NCBI GenBank assembly: GCA_018881555.1
Contig: JACAXG010000054.1
Span: 2,604,001 to 2,668,000 of the forward strand
DNA length: 64,000 nt
DNA from: Amblyornis subalaris
Lineage: Eukaryota; Chordata; Aves; Passeriformes; Ptilonorhynchidae
Direction: 5' to 3'
Shown: piece by piece, positions 25,898-38,325 of the stretch
Numbering within the stretch: position 1 is the stretch's first letter
Layout: each line of letters opens with the position of its first letter
Program-made: the position numbers and the translations under genes
Notes under the pieces: model-generated
The model's input: only the letters and a program-made list of their open reading frames with translations
Databases searched by the model: none
Told to the model about the DNA's origin: nothing

Positions 25898-27499
25898 AGA
25901 CTGTATTACATAATGAAGCCAGGATGTTCTTCAAATATGCCATGTGTTCGGTGTTTCATGGAATGTAGGTATTCCTGATGGCACAAGACCTGTGAGGTAC
26001 TGCTTACAAGGCTGGAATAAACTCATAACATGCCTGTGGTATTTATCGTCTATGTTAAACAAAAACCCTTGACATTCATCATTTGAAATAATTCCTTTAG
26101 ATTAAAAATCAATTTGTTAATGAATGTCTCCATATATTGAAATTGGTTGAGTGTGGGTGTATATTATTAATCTTGATTCTACAAAAAGCACATTTTTTCC
26201 CCCTCCTATATTATGTGCCTAGAGCATAGTGCAGTTACAGATTTAAGCTACAAAATATCAATTTGCAAGCAGAAACTTGGAGCTGCACAAGGGCATGGAG
26301 CTTCATCTATGATTTCCAAACAACACTTTATTCTTCAAAAAGCTTGAGAAGAAAGTGTGGGCACTAGTAGAACAAACTGTTCATTAAACACTGCAATTTC
26401 AGATATCCACACTGGAAATCACTGTCCAGTGAAATGTATCCTGTGTAGTCCAGAGTGCTTCCTTTATTTTCTCTAGCACATTTATGCACATGAACAAGCA
26501 CGATTATATTCATTTACAGCTCTGGGACAAGAAGGCACTCTGAGATTTACAAGATTTGCCTGATGTGCTGTGGCCAGTCGCCTCTTTTCTTCATGGGTTC
26601 AGCACATCAAGACACTGATGGACACAAGGAAAAGATTTCATAGTTGGAACCTACATGCTAGAACATGGCTTCTCATTTAACTGACCTGGAAGATGATGTC
26701 TGCTCACAGGTAGGATGGGCCAACCTCCCTCTCCAAAGACATCATAATTGTTTTTTTTTTTTAAGTGCCATAGACCATGACTTTTGATGGGAGGAAGACT
26801 GAGGTTTGAGGACTAGTCTTATTTTCACTAATGACCTTGGCACAGAAAGTTAAGATGTGCTAATGTATTTTGTTGCTGGTATGATGCTCAAGGGCATTGT
26901 GAACACAGGTAAGGTTTAGAAGAGAGCATAGAAGAAGCTTAAGACTTTGGTGGTCTGGCAGAAAGACACAGGGTGCCATTTGGAGTGCAAAAGTAACAGA
27001 GAAAATTTATTACATAAGAGTATTTTGGTTACAAATGGCACGGGAAGAAAAACTGTGCACTAGAGGTTAACTGTGCACAGTTACTATGAGTATGTGATGT
27101 GATTTCTGATAAGACAGTGAAAGGTATCAAACACATTGTGTCTGCTTTGCATGAATATGAATCTAAACCAGAGTTAGAACATATCTCTCAGTATGTTCAG
27201 GACTTGTAAAGACCAGTTTGTAGGAAGAACCAAGCTGGCTAGGTACTGGATCAATTTGGGAAGGAAGTGCTTTACATAATGCCCCCATCCATTACTTCAA
27301 GAAATAGGCTCAGCAAGCAAAAAGACCCTTTCCACAGCTTTTTTCTTGAATGGTACTGACCTCATCTTTGATCGGAGTTCTTGGGTACGTTCCTAATTTG
27401 TTGATTAGCTGGGGTGTACTTTTAAAAAAACCTGATAGCATTTGATTACACCAGCTGTGGCAAAACTACTGTTTCTGCAGAAGTAGCTGCACACTTTTC

Positions 27500-28507
27500 A
27501 CAGACTAGGGTGGACTTTGTACTGAATGGCACAGGGTGCAGTTGGAGGCCTCTTGCTAGAGGTGTCCCCCAAGGTTCAATACGGGGCCCAGTATTTAAGT
27601 TATTCATCAATGACTTGGGTGAAGCCACAGAGTGCCTGGGTCAGCAAGTTTGCTGGTGACACAAAGTTGGGAGGAGTGTCTGATACCCCGGATTGTTGTG
27701 CAGCCCTTCGGAAGGACTTTGACAGGTTGGAGAGGGGGGCAGAGAAGAACTGTCTGAAATTCCACAAAGGCCAATGCAGCAGGCACCAGCACAGGTTGGG
27801 GGCTGAACAGCTGGAAAGCAGCTCTGCAGAGAAGGACTTGGGGGTCCTGGTGGACAACAAGCTGTCCATGAGCCAGCAGTACCCTCGTGGCCAAGAGACC
27901 CAATGGTATCCCNGGTACATTAGGAAGAGCATTGCCAGCAAGTTGAGAGGGGGATCCTGCTCCTCCGCTCAGCCCTGGTGAGGCCACATCTGGAGCGCTG
28001 TATCCAGTTCTGGGCTCCTCAGCGCGAGAGAGACATGGAGCTCCTGGACAGGGCAATGAAGATGAGTAAGGGACTGGAGCATCTCTCTTATAAGGGAAGG
28101 GTGAGGGAACTCAGCCTGTTCAGGCTCAAGAAAAGACAACTGAGAGGGCACCGCATCAATGTCTATCAGTATCTGAAGGGAAGGTGCCAAGAGGATGTTT
28201 CCAGGCTCTTCTCAGTGGTGCTGAGCAACAGGACAAGGAGCAATGGGCAGAAACTGATGCACAGGAAGTTCCACCTGCATGTGAGGAAGAACTTCTTTAC
28301 TGTGCGAGTGGCTGTGCATTGGAACAGATTGCCCAGAGAGGTTGTGGAGTCTCCCTCACTGGAGATATCCAAGAACCATCTCGACACAATCCTGTGCCAT
28401 GTGCTTTAGAACAACCCTGCTCAAGCAGAGAAGTTGGACCAGATGACCCACTGTGGTCCTTTCCAACCTTACCCATTCTGCAATTCTTTGATTCTGTGAT
28501 TCTGTGA
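27500..28507 (+). mobile_element. CR1 LINE, ORF2 C-terminal part plus 3' tail
   Basis: The longest CR1 copy in the window, 5'-truncated inside the reverse transcriptase. The first open part (27526-27978) shows the RT palm region, with FAGDTKLGG where the family has the FADDTKL catalytic motif, so one of the two catalytic aspartates is replaced by glycine. It continues with the thumb-like LERGAEKN and AEKDLGVLVD segments. After a +1/-1 shift near 27.95 kb the frame continues (27978-28409) with RPHLE, FWAPQ, GLEHLSY, LFSV and [12 protein letters not shown], the usual C-terminal end of CR1 ORF2. The 3' UTR ends in three ATTCTNTGA-type repeats at 28479-28507. An N lies at 27913. It is dead but less decayed than the other CR1 copies here. 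Confidence 0.95.
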
Positions 28508-31500
28508 CTTGGCAGTCTGCTGCCCTGTGTGCACACCATCCCCACCCACAGGCTGCTCTGGCTGGCCCCTGTTCATTCCAGTGCAGTGGGGCTCTCTCCA
28601 CTGCCCTGTCGCCAGCCAAGCACAGCCCAGCAGGAAGGCTCTCAGCTATGAGAAACTCAGGTTGCTCTGTCACCACCCTTCATCTCCAGGGCTGACTCTC
28701 TAACATAACTGGGATGAGAGCAAGCCTCAGAGGCAAATGGCAAATATAGTGCTAAATATTCTTCCTATACTAAACCCAGAGAGTTTGCCCTAAAACCAAT
28801 GTCCAGCACTTATATACTGATGGAAGAAGAAAAAGGAAAACACTATCATTAAGCCATACTTCTATAAAATGCTGTGATACAGCAGCGATGACCTAAGAAT
28901 TAAGACAGGCTAAATAGATACCTGTCCTTGCATAGTGGGTATTATGCATGATTTGTTAAATGCAAAGCACAGTGGTACCCCTGTAAAGGTAAGAGTAGGA
29001 AGGATGATTATTATCTTCAAACCATTTAATCTGTATTTAGTGAACAATGATTATAAAGGCTGCCCATTCAGTAATGAGATTCAGACTCCCTTAGTTAATT
29101 GATATATAGCAGATAACATTGAAAGAGATCTTCTTCAGTTCAATACCACTTTATACTATAGTTGTAGTAAGTTAAATAAAGTTTTCTCTGAGCATTCATA
29201 CACAGTAAAGAAATTGATTTGTTTCAATTTGCTTGTAAATTTTCACTGGATGGGAAACTGGGCTTGCAGAGTTTGTTGGAAGTGATGGAGTTCTTTAAGA
29301 CACATGTCCATAAACCTTTATATCATAACCTACTGTGGTGTTGTGGTCCCAAGGTACTTCCCTGGCAGAAAAAAATCCCAATCTTGACATATTTTAGTTC
29401 TAGCAGGAAGTGCATTAGGACGAATGAATTCTCAGACTTTCGAAGAACATAGAGCATGTGGCAGGAATAAAAAACCAAACAAACAAAAGGAAAAAATAAC
29501 AAGAGTTTCTTATGTAATTCCTGCTTATTTGCAGGCTGAATATTTATGCTTAGTTGTTCTCTTCCTGCATGTTTGAATGAGGAATTTAACATGCACAAAA
29601 GCAAAGGTGATTCAGAGTACTCCATGCTAATGGCTATTATTCATGTGCAGATGGCAGCTGTTAGATATAGAGATCATATTAATATTGCTTCACTTTTCAC
29701 AACTCGACCTCCCCTCACTTGCTCTCCTGTGTCTGCAGTACACAAGCTATGGTTTATCAAATGATCCTTCACTCTCTGAAGGAAAACTATGAATTTGCTT
29801 GGGTAAGAAGGGCTACCAAAGGCATTTTCTTTTGACATAATTGTAAAACAATGGTCCAATTTAGCTAAATTAGCCATTTTTTAAAACTGTCTTGTTTTGC
29901 TCATCCTGTGCAATGCTTGCCCAGGGTTGCCATTTACCCTGAGCAGGCTGTGTCCCAGGAGCTTGGAGCAGAGGTTTGCCTAGTCCCAACAGCTGATGTG
30001 ACCCTGGATGCAACAACAGAGTACAAAGAGTGACTAGTCCCACGGCTGAGCTTGTTGCTAGTGTCCTGACAGCACATGGGATGAAGAAATAGACACTCTT
30101 TAATGAAGCTGGATGAGAGCTTCAGCTGTCTGGGAAGCAGAGGAAGCAGGCCCTGGTTTCAGAGAGCAAGCTTGGGTCAGACTAGAAGAGAAAGGTGCAC
30201 AAGTGAGTGCGCTCATCTGAAGCAAACTCATGATACTGCATTCTTGGCCTTCCTCTCCTTTTAGCAAACACCTGTGAAGCTCACTGGCATCTGTGCCACA
30301 TGCTACTTTTCTGTCCCACAACATCCTCACAGAAGGACAGCATCCTACTACTCCAGGCAANCCACTAGCTCCAGGGATGGAGGCTAGTGTAGGAATACTG
30401 CTTGCTTAATATAGTGCCAGAGATGGAAATTCACTTCTTCTCTTCACCTCTCCTCTCTAAAAAACTGCACATTGAAAATAAATTAAATTAAAAGGAACAT
30501 GAAGACTGAGAAAAATCAATTACTCCAAATTAGCAAATATGGTTCTGAAGGTACTTAAACCTTAGATCAGCCTCTTTCAGTGCATGCTTTCTAAAGCTGT
30601 TTTCACTTATGTCATGACAAGGAATCTAAAACTCCCACCTTAGCAGCAGAAAAGGGCTTAGTGAAGCCACAGTCATCTTTACNTTCTTGCTGACAGTGAA
30701 TCATTTCATTCAGCCAGCTGAAATCCTCAAGTTCTGTAAAAGGAGATTTTCTTGTGCTTCAGACAAGGGAAAAAATGTCAGGCTGTTGTAGTTTTAGGAA
30801 CAAAATTTTAACAGGGAGAGCTTAATCAAATTTGTCTAAAATCTTGCTGACCTGGTCCTTAGTCCTTCCCAGAAACTAAAACCAAATATAACCTTCCCAC
30901 CTCTTCCCGAGGTTTAAAATTATTCTCTTAACATTTTTAGCATGGATTTTTAGTTCCTTCCTGTTTCCAGAAAAGCAGGCAGAGTTAATGAATTTCTCCA
31001 TGTCCTGTGGAAAAAACTGACAGAGATTAAGTCTTGTGTCTCATATTGTCTGGAATTACAGGTGCTCAGTGATCTCACAGCCCCATGTGCTAAATGCTAT
31101 GAAGACACAAGAGAGACTGCTAAGGAAAGCTCATCTTCTCCGCCTCATGACTTCCTTACTCACAAGATACTATAAAAGGACTTCTAATATAAATAATGCA
31201 TCATCCTAAACTGAAATATAATCAGCAGAAATTAATTTGAATATTAATGCATGAGACGTGTATGTTCATCTCCATTAGCCGTCTACAGCTGTCCCATTTT
31301 GCTGAGATCTTTGGCCCATACATTCCCTTGCAGCACAGAATGGGAGGACCATCAGGGATGTATTACTGTGATCAAACTAGTCTTAATCACAATACATACA
31401 CAACCCCTGAGGAGTCATACTGGAGAACATAGAATCTGCATACTGTCCTCCATTCTCTCCCTCAGCACCTGCACTGTTTACACACACTTTCTGTCTGAGA

Positions 31501-34500
31501 CAAAATCCCTTCCAGACTGGGGGAATTCACCCAGGTCACCATCACTAGAAAGGAAAGATCAGGGTCACTTTTTGTGATGTTGGCTGAATGAATGACAGGT
31601 CCAACTGCACTTGTACCGCTGTCCTTACACCAAAAAACCCCCTCCCTATGCTGCTGAAAGTCAGGTCCTCCTGGGAGCCTGACCTTCATTTTTTAGAGGA
31701 CATTATTCTAGCTGCAGCTGAATTTATATAAAAGCTATGGACAGAATACAACAAAGCAACTGAAAATAAAGATATTTTTAATATGAGTGTATGAATATCT
31801 CCTCCACAGACTTGTACAGCATCAGCCTTGAGTGGAAAAATCACCATGCTAGACATTTTGTGTAAACTGCACAATCTGTTGCTCTCACATTCCTGACACA
31901 ATCATAAAGCCTATTACCTCCCCAAGGCCATAACTGTGATGCAGCTGGACAGAATATCCTGAACAATGAAATGAAAACCCTACAANAAAAAACAAAGCTA
32001 GGGTTTAGGATTCATGACAATATATCTGGGGCAGAGTCATTCAACCTGTGGTTGTAATTATTCTCTGAAAAAGCAGCACGAACTCAGTCATTCACAAGGA
32101 AAGTCTTGCAGAGCTCTAGCACTGCTATCAAAAGGCCCAAACAGTATTGCCTCTGATACATAAAAATACTTACTTGTGCAAAAAAACATGTTACCCCATC
32201 ACTGTAGATTGATTATGTAAATGCAGCTATCACCACTGCTGGCTAAATGCAGAAATAATACTCATCTCCTGAAAGAAAAGGATTTGCTTTGTTAAGTTTA
32301 ACATGCTACTTGGAGAGATATTTTCTAAAGATGCTGAATAAGTTGAGAACACAAATCTCACTTAATTTGTGGCTCGAGGTAAACCTAAGCTGCAGCTTAC
32401 AGTCTGAGTCAATATTCTTCCTCTGTCTTCCCAGTCTTCCTAAATCAGCAAAGGCAGGGACTATCAAGAACATATGGGATGCCAACCAGGACGTAATCAG
32501 CAAAACATGGGACATTCTGAGCATACAAGGCAGATGATCACTCAGAAAGATGTTGATGTCCTTATGCCTATTCATTTATCTACTTGAATCAAAGGAATGG
32601 AGGAGGAGGGGGAATGAGTATTAGTAAGCGGGGAGGGAGTCTAGGCATGATTAACAATAGGTGTGAGACAGGAAGAACTAGATTAAACTGATCCATATGC
32701 AAATGATGNGAGTCTGATTGAATCAAACCATGCACAGTTTAATGAGTATGGTAAGATGCCTTTATCTCTGCTTGGATGTGTTCCGAAAAGAAGGACTGCT
32801 CCAAGATAAAACACAGTTTAATAAGGAGGTTTTTCATTAGAGGGTCGATCTGCATTTGCATTTCTCTCCCTGAGCCACACAGTTTTCTTCAACATCCATT
32901 CCTTTTCAAGAGATTAGTCGGGTACGTATTGTTGACACACACCTTAGGGCATTGCATACTTAACATGTGCGTGAGTTTTAGCCTGGTCCTTCATGACCTG
33001 GATTAAACATCTCACAACAAAAAGTAAGTGGCAAAGTCTTATTTTTTTGCTTATCTACCAANCATTCTTTGCACTTTTGTTATTTTTAAGCTTTGTAAAA
33101 TCTTTTCACTATTCATACACTGATACAGAGAGAGAACATAGCTTGGNTACTTACATGGGCTAGACTCAGAATGGCATCACGGCTGTGAGATGGTGATAAC
33201 TCCAGCTTCTGTGGAGTTAATCTGATTTTATGCTACTGTAGCTGAGGTCTAGCCCTCTATTTCTGAAGTATATGTTGGTTTCTTCCAAGTGGCTGCCTTT
33301 GAACACTGAACAAGGTAGCTAGGCACTGCCTCAGCCTCACCTGTTGTATGGTCTGCTTACTGTTACAAGTGCAAGTGAAATAAAATAGGCAACTTTTTCC
33401 TTCTTGTGCAAGTAAGATGGTGGAAATCTCCAAGGCTCTCAAGTTGATCATAGGAAGGACAGCTGACAGAGTTACTGGCCTGNGCTCAGACTCCAGAACA
33501 AGTGGCATGTAGTAAGTACTAGTATTCTCATCCAGCTATGATTAAAGCTGTGGTTAGCAAAAGCCCTGAATCAGACTATACCTTATTTTTACTCTGAGGC
33601 ATAGCAAGTACTGAAAGTTCCTCTGTCTTGGAGATCTGACCTGGCTNGGACATGTTTTAGTGATCATCTCTGGATACTGTGTTCTTCCTCACTCAGTGCA
33701 AAGTTTTACTGTTTAAGTACTGTGCTCTTCTCTAAAGCCTATGTACACACTAGCATCTGTATTCACATNCTACCTATTGCAGATAGAAAGTGCTTCAATC
33801 TCAAAGTGCTGATGCTGCATAGTTAGCCTCCAGCTAATAGAGGCAAATAAATACCAATGGTCATCCAAATGGCTTCATGAAGAAGTACCTTTCCACAGCA
33901 CCTATAGTTTGTCTGTGCAATATGGAACTCTTGAACTAAGCTGGTTAACAGCCTACCTACTCAACCTCGGCTTCAACTGATCACCTCCACACGTATATCA
34001 TGACAATGAGAAATTTCAATAGAAACAAGCCACTTGAACAAAAATGTTTCCAGTGANTTCAACAGAAACAATCACAGGGCTAAATGCCTTGCATATGGGG
34101 AATCCAAACCTGTTATTTCATGTTCCATCATTACTAACATCATCACTTTTCCATCACTGGGCTNCTTCATGACTTTAGAAATTTCTGGTTTTATATTCCT
34201 TTGAATACATATATTTCAATTACCTTGATTTGAGTTTCACTTCTATATCTTTTAGCTTTCTTGACTCCATGCTGATCTGTCTGCAGCTTCTTTGCATTTC
34301 ATCATTAATTCTGGCTCAGCAGGTACACAGTCCTTTCTTATATTAGATTATAGTTTTTTTCCTGTGTGTATTCTTTCACATTTAATGCTACAGCCACACC
34401 ATCTTTCCTCATAGACTATGGGTTCCACNAGCAATAGAAAGCTGAAGCTTCTTAACCCAGCCATAAAACACACTTGTCCCAACAGTTAGAAGAGTTCTTC

Positions 34501-34716
34501 TTCTGTCCCAGCTTACTGTTATTTATTATCATTTTAGGTATCACAATGTTGATGGTTCAGGAGCAGTCAGGGTAGCAGAACAACTCACTCACTGTCGGCA
34601 ATGAACTTACATGCCCCTGTGCCTTGTGAGAAGATGCGCTCTCAGGGCTAGGTGTGAAGGAGGTAGTTTGGAAGCCAGCACTCACCTCCTTATCCCTTGG
34701 CATGGTCTAACGTGCA
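28508..34716. other. Non-coding stretch, nothing recognised
   Basis: No gene or clear transposon was found. The first 200 bases after the CR1 copy are GC-richer. From 33.06 kb onward single Ns become frequent (see findings). AT-rich sequence with scattered short frames fills the rest. Confidence 0.4.
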
Positions 34717-35075
34717 ATAGAATCATAGAATCATTTAGGTTGGAAAAGACCTATAAGATCCATTAACCAAGTCCACCACTAGACCANGTCCCTAAGCACC
34801 ATATCTACGTGTCTTTTAAATACCTCCAGGGATGGTGACCCAAGTTACTTTGCTGGGCAGCCTGTTCTGATGCTTGACAATCTATTCCATGAATAAACTT
34901 TTCCTAATATCCTATCTAAACCCACCCTGGGACAACCTGGGGCCACTTCCTCCTATTCTGTCACTTTTTCTTTGGGAGAAGAGGNTGACCCCCNCTTTGA
35001 AACAACCTCTTTTCAGGTAGTTATAGAGACTGATAAGAGAAAAGAAANCCTCCTTNTTTCCAGGCTAAACAACCC
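34717..35075 (-). mobile_element. CR1 LINE, 3'-end fragment
   Basis: Reading on the minus strand, the fragment starts inside the C-terminal part of CR1 ORF2 (35075) and ends in the 3' UTR with the ATGATTCTATTG-type tail at 34717-34734. On the plus strand this is the familiar start AGAATCATAGAATCAT followed by the GGTTGGAAAAGACC stretch. Five Ns fall inside the copy (34787, 34985, 34994, 35048, 35056), so its true divergence cannot be judged well. Confidence 0.92.
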
Positions 35076-35499
35076 ATGAGGGATAGATGCTAAACAAATA
35101 CAGTACAAAAAGATACTGCTTGTTCCAAAGTGCTTATCTTTGAAGTACAAGTAAATACTGAGAGATGAGGGATGCAAAGGGTTAATGGGGGAACATTCAT
35201 TGCGTTTAACTTTAGAGAACTGTACTATGTACTGTCTGCCAACGTGCTAAGATCAGCTGCATTGATGGACCTTGCTGTCAGGCTCCTGTGGGGGCAGTTC
35301 AGAGAACTCCTAATCATCCCTCAAAGGATCCTGTCTGTCTTTATGGATTAAACAGAGAAATCAGATTGCTAACATTGTGAATTGAAGTTGGATGCTTAAA
35401 ATTAAGTGATGTGAATGTTGCCTTTCCTCCACTCCCACCTCCCACCTTCCACCTGATGATGGGCATGACTCTAGGTAACAGTGTCAAAGGGCTGCCAAG
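35076..35499. other. Short non-coding spacer
   Basis: Lies between the CR1 fragment and the minus-strand coding relic. It contains nothing I can name. Confidence 0.4.
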
Positions 35500-35501
35500 C
35501 T

Positions 35502-36965
35502 TCATTTGAAGGGAAGCGTTTTTGAGGTCAGATTTGAAGACAGAGAAGAGTGCAATTTTGTGACTGTGGCAGGGAGTTTAAGTGAAATCACAGAAATCAC
35601 AGGTGTTGAGAAGTGTAGTGAGTGGCTGATGGAGGCTGGCACCACCACAGATATCCAAGGCATGATATGGAGTGGCTGTACATTTTTAGGCCTATATCTC
35701 AGGCACAGTTCCAACCCTTCTTTGATTAGGTGCTGTCAGGTGTCTCTTGGAAATCTCTGCTCTTCTTGGGCTTAATCTGGATTGGCATTAAAACATGAGT
35801 TCACACTGACATCCTTTCTCAGGTGCCCGTTACAAAGAACAAATTCATCATCTTGCAGTGAACTGCTTGAGGTGGAATTGTGACCACTTTTTAAGTTTAA
35901 TTCACCTTTGGTTTCAGTGACCTCAAGATCCAATGATTTGGTTCTAAACATTTTCATCTTTTTATGTAGGTGGGCATACCTGTTCCAGTGGTGGTCTGGC
36001 ATTTCCCTTCCCTCACAGATGGGAAGAGTGAGTCTGTCTGATTTCAGAGTCTTAGCAGCTGTTGAACATGACAGTGAAACTCCTTGCAGCCCTTTCAGTT
36101 GTCCAGTTTATATTTTCCTTTTATAACCAGAGGTGCTGCCATTCACAATCAGTCCAGACCTGGTGTATTTAAAACCTTTGTAACTTTTGGAGTGCCAGTT
36201 GTGGAACAGGTCTGATGACTATGGTCTGGGATGAGTAAGGACTTCTTGGACTTTGCCAATGAATTCATGGTGGGAAGCAAAGCCGTCAAAAACATCTGCT
36301 GTTAATGCCATCAGAGTGTGCTTCCACTTTATTTGCATAATTTTATTCTGACATCTTAGTCCCATGTCATTTGCACTTTTGCCCCTAGGATCAACACTGG
36401 ATTCTGTATTGAAAGTTGAGAGCAGGTATTTATTGTAGGCTTTGAGCCATACCTAAATGATGTTTGATCTCAATGCCATTATCATAGTATAGCTGTCTCT
36501 TTCTTCTTTCCAATTCTCTTTCATTCATAAGGCTGAAAGACCTTTTAATCTTTATGCAATTTCCTCTGCAAGGTCTAAATCACCTTGATATTTGGCAACA
36601 TTGATTCTGTCTTTCCCTTCTTGATTGCTCAATCTTAGGGAATTTCCTGAATAATAAAAATTATGTCCATATATGCAAACGTGGTCATAAGGTCTTTTTT
36701 GGCACCTTTTTTCTATTTATTATGTCTAATTTATAGAGGATTTATANTAGTCCAAACGTGTTCTTTAGCAGGCCCGATCCAATTTCTGTTTAAGTCTATG
36801 GCACTTTCATGATAGATCTTAATGGTGGTGGGATTTAGCCCAAAGCCTGGAGTATTTAAGTCAGTTTTAATCTGAAGGGCCTGTAATAAAACCAATGACT
36901 TTGATCTTCTTTTCTGGGAGTTCAAGTGAATCAGAGACTTTAATTTTTCTTTTTTAACCTCAAGT
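35502..36965 (-). pseudogene. Unidentified coding relic on the minus strand
   Basis: One minus-strand reading frame stays unusually open from about 36.69 kb down to 35.50 kb. It is broken at 36552-36554, 36525-36527, 36453-36455, 36219-36221, 36108-36110 and 35772-35774, giving open segments of 77, 36 and 111 codons in a row. The translation looks like protein: NVAKYQGDLDLAEEIA, FDGFASHHEFIGKVQEVL and FRTKSLDLEVTETKGELNL. Upstream, KIKVIGFITGPSD (36870-36908) is in the same frame, then LNTPGFGLNPTTIKIYHES (36803-36859) in another, so at least two frameshifts must be assumed. The last open segment is serine-rich and hydrophilic. No domain is recognised. There is no intron-like interruption that I can prove and no poly-A tail. 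It could be an old retrocopy, a relic of a tandem duplicate, or an ORF of an unknown transposon. Confidence 0.5.
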
Positions 36966-37167
36966 AACTGCATGTTAGGTGGGTAACTGTGAGGACAGTC
37001 CTCTTCTGCGCAAGTTGTTCTTTTTGTTTAGAACAGTGCATAGGACTTTGGACAAAGAAGGAAATTATTTTCATTACAGGCAAAACTGGGGATACATTAC
37101 ATAGAAACTTTGCTATAGAAATAATTATCTATTCCTATTAAGGCCCAGTAATTATATGCATGTGTGG

Positions 37168-37243
37168 ATGTGTGTGTGTATATATATATATATATATACA
37201 TATGTATGTTCATATATTCATATATATATATACACACACACAT
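37168..37243. repeat. GT/AT palindrome with 23-bp arms
   Basis: A (TG)n(TA)n microsatellite is followed, after a 30-base spacer, by (TA)n(CA)n. The two blocks are exact reverse complements over 23 bp (37168-37190 and 37221-37243). Such a structure can extrude a cruciform and is prone to replication slippage. Confidence 0.9.
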
Positions 37244-37899
37244 ATGTACATACAGGGGCTGTATTGATGAATTAAGTTCAATTATTTTTTTCTAACAGGA
37301 CACTAAAGCAGCACTTGCCCTCTTCACCCTTACTGGACTCTTTCTTGGGCTGAATCTTGATGTCTTTTATAATCTGGGCTTCTCAAATAGCAGTTGTGAT
37401 GAAATTTTTCCCTGATACGCTCTTCCATTCAGTAGGAATCAGCTGAAGATCACCAAACTGTTACCAAGNAGTAACAATTTACAGATGTTGTCAAGATTGG
37501 CTTGATACGAACTGGTGAGCTAGAGGTGAGAGAATAACTTACTAATCGTTCTTTTGTGCCACATATTCCCCAGCAATGACAATTTAACAGAAGTGCCAGA
37601 ACGCTCATCTATTGCAATCACAAATCAGATGGCCAGCAACCTTAGTGTTTTAATCTCAATCTGCCTTTGTTTCTCCCCTTGTTTTCTCTTTCCCCTCTGC
37701 CCCTAACACATACAAACACAGAGACTTTCCGCTTTTATAAATACAATGGATGTTGTTGTCAGTTCAGATAAGAGCAAATGCCAGATAGGATAGCAATATT
37801 TTCAGTCCTGGCAAATGCAATCATAAGTTCAGTTTATTAATATTGCAACAGTTGCACTAAATGAGATCACTTGGATAACAAAACATTTATCAACAAAAC

Positions 37900-37914
37900 G
37901 CTGCCACCTACTGA
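37900..37914 (-). promoter_or_regulatory. Possible CTCF-type motif
   Basis: GCTGCCACCTACTGA contains the complete GCCACCTACTG core of the reverse CTCF consensus, with mismatches only at the edges. It lies inside a stretch that looks like conserved non-coding DNA. Confidence 0.35.
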
Positions 37915-38199
37915 AGTTTTGCAAACAGCCCAGATGATTGGATAAGATCACAAATTCACTCTGTCACAAGCTTATGGTCTTTGCTGAAATCGTTCTGAGG
38001 GAAAAAAAACCAAGAATGATAACCAGCAGAACAAGACAAGACATCTCTTTCATGCAGTCTGTTCAGCAAGTGTCAGGGTAAATCCTGGAGAGCAACCTCC
38101 AAAGAGGAAAGNAGATTTGGCTCTATGTGCTCAGTATGCCGTGGAGTTTTCAAGCATTGTGGCTAGGGAACTCATCTTATCAAGCACTTTGCCTTGCAG

Positions 38200-38325
38200 C
38201 AGCCCATTATAAACTTCCAGTTTTCTTGTGCAGATGTTCAAAGCCTCTATTCAGGCCCTAGCGAACTGACATTAAAACTTGCCAGCTTTTTGTTGCATTG
38301 CACCACCCCAGGTTATGAAGACTTT
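38200..38325 (+). CDS. Candidate internal coding exon, 126 nt, phase 0-0
   Basis: The sequence TTTGCCTTGCAG ends at 38199 and is followed by 42 open codons. These end exactly at 38325 before GTAAGTAAA, a near-perfect splice donor. The length is a multiple of three and both boundaries fall between codons, so inclusion would keep a frame. The translation runs from QPIINFQFSCADVQ through SGPSELTLKLASFLLHC to GYEDF, with a plausible mixture of residues. I do not recognise a family. If real, it would belong to a plus-strand gene with long introns, possibly the same one as the candidate terminal exon at 63.76 kb. A second acceptor-like site lies inside at about 38234. A chance assembly of splice signals is a serious alternative. 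Confidence 0.25.

Larger units (their letters stand above)
17946..27499. other. Non-coding stretch with poly-T and poly-A runs
   Basis: No gene is supportable. It contains a 22-base T run (17991-18012), an (ATT)n patch (24343-24370) and a 27-base A run (25869-25895). The longest chance frame is 168 codons at 23157-23663 (+). It has no recognisable domain, and its composition is not convincingly protein-like. Single Ns lie at 20339, 22495 and 25411. A short direct repeat of AACTGTGCAC, the second copy being part of a 14-bp palindrome, lies near 27.05-27.08 kb. Confidence 0.4.
36966..38199. other. Non-coding stretch, partly candidate conserved element
   Basis: Contains the AT/GT palindrome at 37168-37243. 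From about 37.56 to 38.0 kb the sequence is complex, with GATAAG words and a CTCF-type motif at 37900-37914. I regard 37.56-38.0 kb as a possible conserved non-coding element on composition alone. Confidence 0.3.
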
